DNA from: Bacillota bacterium
Lineage (GTDB): Bacteria; Bacillota; Bacilli; Paenibacillales; NBRC-103111
DNA: 64,000 nucleotides
Reading direction: 5' to 3'
Assembly (NCBI GenBank): GCA_023388055.1
Contig: JAEWGW010000015.1
Location: 20,891-84,890, forward strand
Position numbers and translations under genes: made by a program. Positions 9,294 through 17,751 of the stretch are shown in pieces. The notes beneath the pieces are model-generated. The model made no database searches. It was not told the origin of the DNA and saw only the letters and a program-made list of their open reading frames with translations. Position 1 is the first letter of the stretch, and each line of letters begins with the position of its first letter.

Positions 9294-10309
9294 TTGATAC
9301 CAGCGCCGTTCAGATAGGTCCGGTCCACATACTTGTCAATGTCCACCGGATTTTCCGTAATCTTTTCGTCCCGCATAAACTTCTCTACAGCCTTCAGCTC
9401 GGCAATGTCCACGTCCTGGATCAGGGGGTTGTAATCGAATTTGCTGAAAATACGGGCCAGCTGCTCCGACTCCAATCCGATATCCTTGGCGATCAGGTCT
9501 GCCGCCTCCTTGGGATTGGACTTGATAAATTCGTATCCCTTCTTGTAGGCGTTCAGGTAAATCTCTACCAGCTTCGGATTGTTGGAGGCGAATTTTTGTG
9601 TGCCGTAGATCACCAGATTGGCCCGTTTAATGCCCGTTCCGTCCACCAGCACCTTGGCGATTCCCGCATCCTTGAATTTGGTGATAAAAGGCTCCCATGT
9701 CACAGCCGCGTCAATAGCCTTGGTCACCAGCGCATTCTGCATATCCGCCGCCGCCAGATTCACTACGGTAATGTCATTGATGGTTAACCCTGCCTTGTTC
9801 AGCACCAGAATCAATAAATGGTGGGCGTAGGAGCCCTTAACCACCGCCACCTTCTTGCCCTTCAGCTCCTCCGGTTTGGTGATGGGGCTGTTAGGCGCCA
9901 CCACAAAGGCCAACGCCTCCGGCCCATAAGCCGCATTGGCGATAATCCGCAGGTCCTGCCCGGCGGACTTGGCAATAATAGCGGGCACATCCCCCAGCAC
10001 CCCGATATCCTGCTGCCCGGCAGCGAAGGATTCATTCACCAGAGGACCGGAATTGAAGGAGGTCCATTTTACCGTTACGTTGAGGCTTTTCAGCTCCTCC
10101 TCGATCCATCCTTTGTTTTTGGCTACATAGATAGGCGAATACAGGGGAAAGGGCTGGATGGCCAAACGGACTTCCGAGGCGACATAGCCTTTCCCGGCTG
10201 AAGCCGCAGCCGGTGCCGCCTCATCCTTATTCCCGCAGCCTGCCGCCAGTATTCCGGTGAGCAGGACCACAGCACCTGTAAGTGCGGCCCATTTTTTCTT
10301 CACATTCAT
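9290..10309 (-). CDS. ssuA: Sulfonate ABC transporter substrate-binding lipoprotein
   Basis: A 339-residue extracytoplasmic binding protein of the aliphatic-sulfonate/nitrate/taurine family. A lipoprotein signal (KKWAALTGAVVLLTGILAAGC) places the lipid-modified Cys near residue 25. The body matches SsuA-like proteins: VRLAIQPFPLYSPIYVAKNKG, VLGDVPAIIAKSAGQDL and TWEPFITKFKDAG. The ATG at 10309 was chosen because GGAGGAAATTATC lies directly before it, overlapping an upstream ATG at 10324. It follows the activase gene by about 47 bp, so lyase, activase and transporter look like one operon. Confidence 0.87.
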   Translation of the reverse strand: MNVKKKWAALTGAVVLLTGILAAGCGNKDEAAPAAASAGKGYVASEVRLAIQPFPLYSPIYVAKNKGWIEEELKSLNVTVKWTSFNSGPLVNESFAAGQQDIGVLGDVPAIIAKSAGQDLRIIANAAYGPEALAFVVAPNSPITKPEELKGKKVAVVKGSYAHHLLILVLNKAGLTINDITVVNLAAADMQNALVTKAIDAAVTWEPFITKFKDAGIAKVLVDGTGIKRANLVIYGTQKFASNNPKLVEIYLNAYKKGYEFIKSNPKEAADLIAKDIGLESEQLARIFSKFDYNPLIQDVDIAELKAVEKFMRDEKITENPVDIDKYVDRTYLNGAGIK

Positions 10310-10356
10310 GATAATTTCCTCCATCAGCTCAAGTTTGGGGTTTCACGTCACCGTGT

Positions 10357-11283
10357 TTACTCCGCTTCAATTTCAAGACCTGCTGCTTGCCGCAGCCTTG
10401 CGAATCGTTCCTCAGGCAGCTGCACATCCCCCATCAGATACGGCTTGTTCAGAAGCCCGTATTTGGTGGAGCCGAAACGGTGGTACTTCAAAAGCTCATA
10501 CTTCTCTATTCGCATGGATTTAATCAGATTACGGATAGCGGCAATCTCTTGCTCTCCGTCATTGAAGCCGGGGATCACCGGCGTACGCACCACAATCCGC
10601 TCCGGATCATACTGGCCAGCCAGACGCCGCAGATTGTCGACAATCCTATCCGGCTCCACACCCGTATATGCCCTGTGCTTCGCCGCATCCAATGATTTTA
10701 CATCATAATAAATATGATCCAAATAGGGCAAAAGCGCCTCAAGGGTTGCCCACGGCCCGTACCCACAGGTTTCCAGAGCGGTATTGATCCGCCGCTTCTT
10801 GGCCTCCCGCAAAAGTGCAAGGGTGAAGTCCCCCTGCAGGGTGGCCTCTCCACCGCTAACAGTCAGACCACCTCGAGACCGCCGGTAGAAGGCGGCTTCC
10901 TGCTCCACCACAGCCAGCACCTCATCCACGGTCATCATCCGGCCGTAAACGCCGGCAGCCTGGGAGGGGCAAACCTCCGCGCAGAGCAGGCAATCCGTAC
11001 AAAGCTCACGAATGATGAAAGCCGGACCACCATCCGTGCTTATGATCGCCTGAGCCGGGCACACCTCCACACATCCCTTGCAGCCGGCAGTGCCGATGCA
11101 CTTCCCCGGGTCCAGATAAACCTCCCGCTCCCGCCGCCACGATTCCGGGTTACTGCACCACCGGCAGCGGAGCGGACAGCCCTTCAGGAATACCACCGTT
11201 CGGATGCCCGGCCCATCATGCAGGGAATATCTCTGTATCTGGATGACGTTGCCCAGCGGCTTGGCCGGATCAGACGGTTTCAT
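10357..11283 (-). CDS. islB: Glycyl-radical enzyme activating enzyme (isethionate lyase activase)
   Basis: A 308-residue radical-SAM activase that installs the glycyl radical on the lyase encoded just upstream. It has RYSLHDGPGIRTVVFLKGCP, then the CxxxCxxC cluster as CPLRCRWCSNPE. A ferredoxin-like insert with two further Cys clusters follows (CIGTAGCKGCVEVCP and CTDCLLCAEVCP), as in activases of non-PFL glycyl-radical enzymes. SGGEATLQ and later segments complete the SAM domain. The ATG at 11283 overlaps the lyase stop by 14 bases, so the two are coupled; no strong ribosome binding site is visible, and an in-frame ATG at 11307 is an alternative. Confidence 0.88.
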   Translation of the reverse strand: MKPSDPAKPLGNVIQIQRYSLHDGPGIRTVVFLKGCPLRCRWCSNPESWRREREVYLDPGKCIGTAGCKGCVEVCPAQAIISTDGGPAFIIRELCTDCLLCAEVCPSQAAGVYGRMMTVDEVLAVVEQEAAFYRRSRGGLTVSGGEATLQGDFTLALLREAKKRRINTALETCGYGPWATLEALLPYLDHIYYDVKSLDAAKHRAYTGVEPDRIVDNLRRLAGQYDPERIVVRTPVIPGFNDGEQEIAAIRNLIKSMRIEKYELLKYHRFGSTKYGLLNKPYLMGDVQLPEERFARLRQAAGLEIEAE

Positions 11284-13744
11284 GGGCAGTCCGTTCGATA
11301 AGGTCATTCTGCAGATCGGCGGACAAGTCGGTGAAGTAGGCGCTGTATCCGGCAATACGAACCAGCAGATTCCGGTATTGGTCCGGGTTCTTTTGGGCAT
11401 CCAGCAGGGTCTGGCGGTTGATGATATTGAACTGGAGATGCCACAGGCGCAGATCGCTCCAGGTGCGGATGAAGGAAATCAGCTTCTCCGTCCCCTCCTC
11501 CCCAACCACGCAGGCCGGGGTCAGCTTGATGTTCAGGAGGCGGGCCGCCCGCTCCCGGTAGTTATAGTTCTTGGAGGCATAGTTGGACAAAAGCACAGCC
11601 GTCGGTCCGTTGACATCCGCGCCGTGGGAAGCCGAGGAGCCGTCTGCCAGGGGTGTGTAAGCCCTTCTGCCGTTGGGGGTAGCGCTGACCACCTTGCCGA
11701 AGGGGACATGGGAGGTGAAGGGCACATACCGCAGATCCAGATGAACACCCAGCTCCTTAGAATATTTCCTGGTGAACCGCAGCGCCTCCTCATCCAGACG
11801 GCGGGCAATTTCGTCTGCATAAGGATCATTATTGCCGTAGCTGGGTGCATGGACCAGAAGCTGGCGGATAATCTCCCGGCCTTCGAAATTCCGCTCCAAT
11901 GACTCCAGCAGCTCCTCCATGGTAATTCTGCGGTCCTCAAACACCAGCTTGCGGATCGCCGCCAGGGAATCCACTACCGTGCCGTAGCCGATAAACTCAA
12001 AATAACCGAGGTTTATGCCGCCTTCGATGTGGTGGGTATGCAGGTCCTTGTGGTTTTGGAGGCACAGCTCATGCAGGGACGAACCCAGCGGTGCGGCAAA
12101 ATGCTGCTCCCGAAGCCGTACAATGGCGTGCTGCTGCACGAAGGCATGGCGCAGGAAGTGGGTTTGCTGGGCCAGATAAGCGTCGAAGAAGGACTCCCAG
12201 GTCGTAAGCTCTGCCGCCTTGGGGGTTTGCAGTCCAATGGTTTCCTCTCCGTACAGCTTCATCCGGCCGCTGTAGAGGGTCATCTCCAGAGCCGCCGCAA
12301 AGTTGATATAGGCGCAGGGGCTGGTGTACGTGTCCCGGTTGGGCATACGGCATTCGGCACAGCCGGACACGGCATAGTCGTAAGCTTCCTCGAAGGCCGC
12401 TCCCTTGGCCAACAGAAGGGGAATAACCTCCTCGTCGTTAATCAGCTTCGGAAATCCGGAGCCATCCTTAATCGTTTCGGCAATTTCGTATAAGTACCGC
12501 TCCGGGGCCCGGGTATGGATTCTGGCTGCCAGGTCGGGATAGTTCAGGGGAAACTCCTGCTTGGATTTCAGAAACAGATAGGTGAGCTCGTTGGTGGCAT
12601 CCAGACCGTTTTTGGTCTGGCCGCCGATGGTTACCGCCTCCCAATGGGCATAACCCTCATTGAAGGCGCCGCCTGCCGGGGAAATGTACAGGTCGATAAA
12701 CTGGGCCATAGCATCCCATACGCATTCCAGCAGCTCTACCGTTTCCTCATCGGTGAGGATGCCCTGCTCCACATCCCGCTTGTAGAAGGGATACAGGTAC
12801 TGGTCCATCCGCCCGTTGGAAATGACCGTGCCCGTCTTCTGCTCCAGCCGGGAGAACATCTGCGTGAACCACTGGGCCTGCACCGCCTCGTGGAAGCTCC
12901 GGGGAGGGAGCTCCGGCACCCTGGCGCAGATCTCGGCGATGCGCAGCAGCTCCGCCTCTCTGGCAGGATCACGCTGGGCCTGTGCCAGCTCCGCCGCCAA
13001 GTCGGAATGCCGCCTGGCCCACAGCACGATGGCATCCGAGACATTCACAATCGCCTCCAGGAAGGGGCGTTTCTCCATGGTATCCACCGGACTGTAGGGG
13101 TCCAGCTCCGCCAATTCCTTTTGCGCCGATTCCTTAATGCCCTTGAAACCCACCGCCAGCACTTTCTCGTAATCATGAACCCATTGGATGGAAGAACGGA
13201 AGGAGGCTGTTTCGTTGACAATAAACCGTGAAGCGAAGGTATTCTGGGGGTCGTAGGTGAGCTTCAGCGTTTCCGGGGGGAGTGCCTTGACCAGGCTTTC
13301 GTGGAAGGTTTTGCCCTTCCAGTACGGTGCGATTTCTTCAATGATAATCCGGGCATCCTCCTTGGTTATGTCAAAAGGGGATTCCGTCCGCTGGGGCAGC
13401 TGCTGGATGGCCAAATCCAGGAAATCTCCGTCCAGCTCCGGGTACAAAATCCCGTATCTCCCCGGGTATCCGCCACGCCCCACGATAAGCTGGTCATCGT
13501 CAATATATACCGTAATATGCTTGGCAATATGCAACAGCGCTTTGGACCACCTGAGAACAAGGGGCTCTCCTTCCGTTTCCTTGAAGGATTCCGTAAACAG
13601 CCTTGCCCGTTCCACATCAATTTTCGGCCGTTCAGTCTGGAAGGCTCTGAGTATCCTTGTAGCCCGCTCATGTCCCTTTGCCGCCGGCAAGGTACCAGCT
13701 TGCAGACGTTCTTCCTGCAGCGATAACACCTGGTTGATTGCCAT
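11270..13744 (-). CDS. islA: Isethionate sulfite-lyase (glycyl-radical C-S lyase)
   Basis: An 824-residue glycyl-radical enzyme. The thiyl Cys and general-base Glu are Cys462 and Glu464 in VSGCAEC; the radical site is Gly798 in RIAGYSAYF. Residues reported for Bilophila isethionate lyase (from memory Arg189, Gln193, Trp374, Cys468, Glu470, Arg678, Phe682) all have the same residue here at a constant offset of six: Arg183, Gln187, Trp368, Cys462, Glu464, Arg672, Phe676. The expected reaction is isethionate to acetaldehyde plus sulfite. Activase and sulfonate-type ABC genes follow. The start at 13744 has GGGGAGGG upstream; a longer frame reaches 13825 but includes the promoter. A dihydroxypropanesulfonate lyase is the main alternative. 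Confidence 0.85.
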   Translation of the reverse strand: MAINQVLSLQEERLQAGTLPAAKGHERATRILRAFQTERPKIDVERARLFTESFKETEGEPLVLRWSKALLHIAKHITVYIDDDQLIVGRGGYPGRYGILYPELDGDFLDLAIQQLPQRTESPFDITKEDARIIIEEIAPYWKGKTFHESLVKALPPETLKLTYDPQNTFASRFIVNETASFRSSIQWVHDYEKVLAVGFKGIKESAQKELAELDPYSPVDTMEKRPFLEAIVNVSDAIVLWARRHSDLAAELAQAQRDPAREAELLRIAEICARVPELPPRSFHEAVQAQWFTQMFSRLEQKTGTVISNGRMDQYLYPFYKRDVEQGILTDEETVELLECVWDAMAQFIDLYISPAGGAFNEGYAHWEAVTIGGQTKNGLDATNELTYLFLKSKQEFPLNYPDLAARIHTRAPERYLYEIAETIKDGSGFPKLINDEEVIPLLLAKGAAFEEAYDYAVSGCAECRMPNRDTYTSPCAYINFAAALEMTLYSGRMKLYGEETIGLQTPKAAELTTWESFFDAYLAQQTHFLRHAFVQQHAIVRLREQHFAAPLGSSLHELCLQNHKDLHTHHIEGGINLGYFEFIGYGTVVDSLAAIRKLVFEDRRITMEELLESLERNFEGREIIRQLLVHAPSYGNNDPYADEIARRLDEEALRFTRKYSKELGVHLDLRYVPFTSHVPFGKVVSATPNGRRAYTPLADGSSASHGADVNGPTAVLLSNYASKNYNYRERAARLLNIKLTPACVVGEEGTEKLISFIRTWSDLRLWHLQFNIINRQTLLDAQKNPDQYRNLLVRIAGYSAYFTDLSADLQNDLIERTAHETV

Positions 13745-13796
13745 TCCATACCCTCCCCAATTCATACTATACATATAGGAATTAATTATTTTCATA

Positions 13797-13825
13797 ATCG
13801 TATAGCGGGGATCAGGCTTTGTCAA
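13797..13825 (-). promoter_or_regulatory. Promoter of the islA operon
   Basis: Consensus -35 TTGACA at 13825-13820 and -10 TACGAT at 13802-13797, spacing 17, about 50 bp before the islA start. Seen by eye; no operator was recognised. Confidence 0.65.
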
Positions 13826-13905
13826 TGACCTTAGGGGCGGAAAACCCCGGAATTCACGAAGTCTACAAAGAGTTGGGAAATTTCTACAAACTCAAATTGC
13901 ATCCG

Positions 13906-13950
13906 AATAAAAAAACGCCCGGCAGCGTTCTTTCGAACACCGGGGCGTGG
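13906..13950 (-). terminator. Rho-independent terminator after deacetylase gene
   Basis: GC stem ACGCCCCGG/CCGGGCGT on the minus strand with an inner TTC/GAA pair, followed by seven T. It ends the deacetylase transcript and insulates the islA promoter. Confidence 0.8.
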
Positions 13951-13967
13951 GCATGCAGGCAGGTCTC

Positions 13968-15152
13968 TTATTCACCGGGGATTGCCGATTTCAGCAGAAA
14001 CCGCCGGGTATTGGCATCATAAACAGCGACATCCCCATAGAGCTTTTGGAAATCCGCATAATAGATACAGGCTCTTTTGCGTTTGGTTTTCAGCGGTTTG
14101 GAAAAGGCGACTGTTTTCCCGTTGGAATGGACTGCCTCCGTTGGGCTGATGAGCTTCCACTTTTCTTTTCCCAGGTACAATTCAAGCTGGTTATCCGCAT
14201 TCTTCTGCACGGACCCGCCGATTTGCTCCATCACATTGCGCAGCGGCAAAAATTCCAGCGGTTCATCAAAGCTCATCACCTGGCTCTGAATTTTCTCCAT
14301 TAACATATCCGGTGTGATCCAGGGACCTCCGGCGTTTATTCGGGGAATTTGGTAAGGATCCATATCCCGCTCGAGAATCCCGGGTTGGACCGTGAAGGCG
14401 TAACGGATTCCGGCCTGCTTCACCAGCTCGGTTGCTTGTTTATGGTAAATTCCAAAAGGATAGGCCAACGCATCAATTTCATTGGCTTGCAGCGGCTTGA
14501 GCTTTTCCACGGAGGTCTGAATATCCGCCACAATCCGGTCACGGTAAGCAGCTTCCCCTTCCGTTTTTCCATCCGAAACCTTGGCATCCGCAGCTTTGCC
14601 ATCCATCATAAGCCGGTTGGTTAAATAGGCTTTTTCGGATTGTTTGGAGTGCAGGTTGTTGGTGTGAGTCTGGACCTCAATAAAATCTCCGGCGCCGGTC
14701 ATTTCCGTAATTTGTTCTTTGGACAAAGAGGGAATGCGGCTATGATGGGGGTTTTCCAGATCCTTCGTAATAATGAAGTGAACTGCCGGTACAGATAATT
14801 GCTTCAGAACGGGGTAGGCGTTGGTATAAAAACTGCTGTATCCGTCATCGAAGGTGACCAGCACCGCATTATCCGGAACCCCCCCTCCCTCCATAAACCG
14901 CTTGAATTGCTGGAAGGTAATAAACTGAAAGCCCTGCTGCTTCAGATGGGATAGCTGCTCCCGGAACAAAGCAGTGGTAATGGTTCCCCCGCTTTGGGCC
15001 TGGTCATCAATGTGGTGATACAGCAGAACGGCAATCTGATCCTGATAATGGCGGGCTCCCTTATGGGAATACGAGTACCCCACACTGCAGGTTGCCAGCA
15101 GAACAACCACCAAGAAAAATACAATAAAATAACGGTGTGTAATAAGACGCAT
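13968..15152 (-). CDS. Membrane-anchored polysaccharide deacetylase
   Basis: A 394-residue secreted or membrane-tethered protein. An N-terminal hydrophobic anchor (YFIVFFLVVVLLATCSVGY) is followed by a NodB-type deacetylase domain with VLVTFDDGYSSFYTNAYPVL (catalytic Asp and metal Asp) and QTHTNNLH (metal His). The C-terminal 100 residues resemble the copper-amine-oxidase N-terminal-like stalk domain found in Paenibacillus exoproteins (PLRNVMEQIGGSV). It probably acts on an N-acetylated cell-wall or capsular glycan. It is a single gene between nifV and its own terminator. Confidence 0.82.
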   Translation of the reverse strand: MRLITHRYFIVFFLVVVLLATCSVGYSYSHKGARHYQDQIAVLLYHHIDDQAQSGGTITTALFREQLSHLKQQGFQFITFQQFKRFMEGGGVPDNAVLVTFDDGYSSFYTNAYPVLKQLSVPAVHFIITKDLENPHHSRIPSLSKEQITEMTGAGDFIEVQTHTNNLHSKQSEKAYLTNRLMMDGKAADAKVSDGKTEGEAAYRDRIVADIQTSVEKLKPLQANEIDALAYPFGIYHKQATELVKQAGIRYAFTVQPGILERDMDPYQIPRINAGGPWITPDMLMEKIQSQVMSFDEPLEFLPLRNVMEQIGGSVQKNADNQLELYLGKEKWKLISPTEAVHSNGKTVAFSKPLKTKRKRACIYYADFQKLYGDVAVYDANTRRFLLKSAIPGE

Positions 15153-15246
15153 GATGCAAGCATTCTCCTTGAGCCAGTATAACGCATGCCTATTATACTA
15201 TGCGGCTTCAAGTTTTCACAGCTCGAAATTTTGCGTCTTCTTCCCT

Positions 15247-16404
15247 CTATTCCTCGTCCTGCAAATCCGGCACCGTCCGGGTGCTGCGCACTCCGTCCAG
15301 CAGCTTCATCAGCTCATCCGGCTCGATCAGACGTTTGTTCCGGTCCGCCTCCAGACGCACCTCCCGCATCAGCTCATCGCTCAGCTCCCGCTCGGGGCGG
15401 ACCCCCTTCTGACGCAAAATATGGGCTACGGTTTTCCAGCCGGAATGTTTGCCCAACACAAAACGGTGCTCCGCGCCAACCTCCACGGGATCAAAGCTTT
15501 GGTAGGTTTCCCGGTTCTTCAGCATGCCGTCCACATGGATGCCCGATTCGTGGGTGAAGACCATTGGGCCCACAATCGGCTTCGCCGGAGGCAGCGGACG
15601 TCCCGCCGCAGCACTGACCAGCTCTGCCAGCTCCTTGAATTGGATGGTATCCAGTCCTGTTCGGCCACCGTACAGATGCTTCCAGGCCAACGCAACCTCC
15701 TCCATGGAGGCATTGCCCGCCCGTTCGCCGATGCCCGTTACCGTAGTACTGGCCCATATGGCTCCCGCCTCCAGCGCAGCCAGGGTATTGGCCGTCGCCA
15801 TGCCGAAGTCATTGTGGCAGTGAACCTCCAGCTCCACATCCTCGGGGCATTCCCCCAGGATGGACCGGATCTTCTCACGCACCGTCACCGGCTGGAGCAC
15901 GGACACCGTATCGGCATACCGGAACCTGCGGATCCCGTCACTGTACAAACTGAGCACCAGCTCTGCCAAAAACGGCGTATACGCTCTTGACGCATCCTCA
16001 AAACCAACAGAAATCCCCAGGTTGAACTTTTGGGCGTAGCTCACCGCTCTGCGGATCATGGAAACAATTTCCTGCCGGTTCATATGCAGCTTCGCCTTAA
16101 TTTGCAGGTCGGAGGTAGGAATGGTCAGATGCACCCAATTCACTCCCGTAAGCAAGGAAGCGTCGATATCCTCCTTTAACGCGCGGTTCCACGCCGACAG
16201 TTGAATGGGCAGATCCATCTCCACAATGGAGCGGATAACCGCACGTTCCTCCTCCCCCATTGCCGGAATGCCGATCTCCGCCTGCTCCACGCCGGCTTTA
16301 GCCAGCCCCCGTACAATTTCCCGTTTCTCATCTGGCGAGAACACTACACCCGCCGCCTGCTCTCCGTCCCGCAACGTGGTATCGCAAAATTTGATGGGTT
16401 TCAT
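15247..16404 (-). CDS. nifV: Homocitrate synthase
   Basis: A 385-residue enzyme of the HMGL-like TIM-barrel family that condenses acetyl-CoA with 2-oxoglutarate to homocitrate, the organic ligand of FeMo-co. FCDTTLRDGEQAAGVVFS holds the divalent-metal Asp, and ELEVHCHNDFGMATANTLAALEAGA supplies the His ligands. The short length and the neighbourhood favour NifV over isopropylmalate synthase (no C-terminal leucine regulatory domain). AAAGGAG lies 10 bases before the ATG. It is cut off from the rest of nif by 1.35 kb of repeats and a terminator, and has its own promoter with two GlnR-type boxes. Confidence 0.92.
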   Translation of the reverse strand: MKPIKFCDTTLRDGEQAAGVVFSPDEKREIVRGLAKAGVEQAEIGIPAMGEEERAVIRSIVEMDLPIQLSAWNRALKEDIDASLLTGVNWVHLTIPTSDLQIKAKLHMNRQEIVSMIRRAVSYAQKFNLGISVGFEDASRAYTPFLAELVLSLYSDGIRRFRYADTVSVLQPVTVREKIRSILGECPEDVELEVHCHNDFGMATANTLAALEAGAIWASTTVTGIGERAGNASMEEVALAWKHLYGGRTGLDTIQFKELAELVSAAAGRPLPPAKPIVGPMVFTHESGIHVDGMLKNRETYQSFDPVEVGAEHRFVLGKHSGWKTVAHILRQKGVRPERELSDELMREVRLEADRNKRLIEPDELMKLLDGVRSTRTVPDLQDEE

Positions 16405-16421
16405 GAGTGATCTCTCCTTTA

Positions 16422-16438
16422 TGTTATATTATCTAACA
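16422..16438. promoter_or_regulatory. GlnR/TnrA-type box II of nifV
   Basis: TGTTATATTATCTAACA, a full match to the TGTNA-N7-TNACA consensus. It lies between the -10 element and the start codon, 30 bp downstream of the -10, the position expected for the repressing site. Confidence 0.75.
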
Positions 16439-16468
16439 TTAATTACGTAATTTCAATATTATTTATCC

Positions 16469-16498
16469 ATGATACGCAGAGTTTTTCCACTTCGTCAA
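16469..16498 (-). promoter_or_regulatory. nifV promoter
   Basis: -35 TTGACG at 16498-16493 and -10 TATCAT at 16474-16469, spacing 18. GlnR-type boxes lie 49 bp upstream of the -35 and 30 bp downstream of the -10. Confidence 0.6.
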
Positions 16499-16547
16499 TC
16501 GTCACTTTAGTCAAAAGTCCCGTATTCACATATTATTCACGATTTTG

Positions 16548-16564
16548 TGTTATGTTTTTTAACA
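16548..16564. promoter_or_regulatory. GlnR/TnrA-type box I of nifV
   Basis: TGTTATGTTTTTTAACA matches TGTNA-N7-TNACA in all fixed positions. It is upstream of the -35, the position of the activating site at Paenibacillus nif promoters. Confidence 0.75.
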
Positions 16565-16670
16565 TTGCAATTGGAGCATCATATTGGATTTGGGGCACAG
16601 GGCGTTTGGCTTCATTTGGATTCCGCGCATTACATCGGGTTCTGAGCATCATGTTGGCGCATCTCGATTC

Positions 16671-16853
16671 TAACAGCGGTGAGCGCCGCTATTTGTCCCC
16701 AAAACCCACTTTTCCCATTCTAACGGCGGTATAAGCCTCTATTTGGACAAAACCAGGCCTCTAGCCCATCATTTTGATCAAATAGAGGCTCTCACCGCCG
16801 TTAGAATTCAGAAACCCGCATTTTAGCACAAATAGAGGCTCTCACCGCCGTTA
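16671..16853. repeat. 183-bp four-unit repeat element (++-- layout), copy 1
   Basis: Direct units begin with TAACAGCGGT at 16671 and TAACGGCGGT at 16721. Inverted units end in ACCGCCGTTA at 16803 and 16853. Unit period is exactly 50 bp on both sides and total length 183 bp. Each unit runs on through CTATTTG. The whole can fold as one long imperfect hairpin. Confidence 0.85.
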
Positions 16854-16968
16854 GAATCGCCCGTGGCCTAGCGGCCATCCCCAGGAATGAAAATGCCGGG
16901 GCAGACGCGGCACTTTCGTATAAAGGGAGCGAGCGGACAGTGGGCAGAAAAATGGGGGTACGGATTTT

Positions 16969-17151
16969 TAACGAATCTCAGCCACGCTATTTCGCTCCTA
17001 TGGCCCTTCTTCCGGTTGTAACGAATCTGAGGCGCCTTATTCCGGCTCAAAGACACTGAAAAGGACCTGAACGTAAGTAATAGCGTGGCTCAGATTCGTT
17101 ACGTTGGCAAACAGCCCATTTTTCGCTATATAAGCACTGTGAGATTCGTTA
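16969..17151. repeat. 183-bp four-unit repeat element (++-- layout), copy 2
   Basis: Direct units start with TAACGAATCT at 16969 and 17019; inverted units end in AGATTCGTTA at 17101 and 17151. Period 50 bp and total 183 bp, as in the element at 16671, but the unit sequence is different (TAACGAATCT rather than TAACGGCGGT). Confidence 0.85.
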
Positions 17152-17239
17152 GAATCGCCCGCTGCCCAGCGGCCATCGCCAGGGATGAAAATGCCGGGGC
17201 AGACGCAGCGTTTTCGTATAGAAATCCCCGTTTCAGCAC

Positions 17240-17268
17240 AAGTAGAGGCTCTGGCCGCCGTTAGAATC
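17240..17268. repeat. Solitary inverted unit of the TAACGGCGG repeat
   Basis: A single AGTAGAGGCT...GCCGCCGTTAGAAT unit lying before the third copy of the 65-bp repeat; it looks like the remaining quarter of a 183-bp element. Confidence 0.65.
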
Positions 17269-17412
17269 ACCCATGGCCCAGCGGGACCATCGCCAACAAC
17301 GAAACTGCCGGGGCGGATTCGGCACTTTCGTATAAAATTCATCCACGTATCCACACTCCCGCAACAGCCTCCGTCCCATAAGCAGCTCCCATCCCATACC
17401 CACCCCATAAAG

Positions 17413-17445
17413 CAAAAAAACACCGCGTCCGCCGCGGCGTTTTTC
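17413..17445. terminator. Bidirectional terminator-like hairpin downstream of nif operon
   Basis: A-rich arm, stem ACACCGCG/CGCGGCGT with one mismatch, then T5. It lies about 310 bp after the nifW-like stop and is the first good terminator for the minus-strand nif transcript, which separates nifV from it. Confidence 0.6.
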
Positions 17446-17751
17446 CTGTCCAATTTTTGTTTTTCTTCAGTTCGTTTCCACACTTGTTCCTACACTTGTT
17501 CCTACACTTAGTTACTCTAATTTTAGTTTCTCTACACTTAGCTTCTCTCTACCGGTCTCTCTGTATCTAGCTTCTCTCTATTTACTGGCTCTCTATTCGC
17601 CCAACGCAGGAAGACTATGCGCCGTCCGCCAGCTTCTCCTGTATCCAACTCTCCACTCCACCCGCAGGCGGGGTAACGTCCATCCGTTCCTTGTCCCCAA
17701 TTCGAACCCTGTAGCTCATTCAACTACAGCTGCAGCCACCAGGCCAACCCC

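Larger units (their letters stand above)
16858..17335. repeat. Three copies of a ~65-bp interspersed repeat
   Basis: Copies at about 16858-16922, 17156-17222 and 17269-17335 share the core GCCGGGGCAGACGCGGCACT (with small changes) and end in TTTCGTATA. Each copy directly follows the GTTAGAATC end of a TAACG-type unit, so the two repeat types travel together. Together they fill most of the gap between nifW and nifV. Confidence 0.8.

Noticed and set aside
16671..17151. CRISPR-like array between nifW and nifV
   Set aside because: Units have a regular 50-bp period, but only two copies run in each direction, the second pair is inverted, and no cas genes are present.
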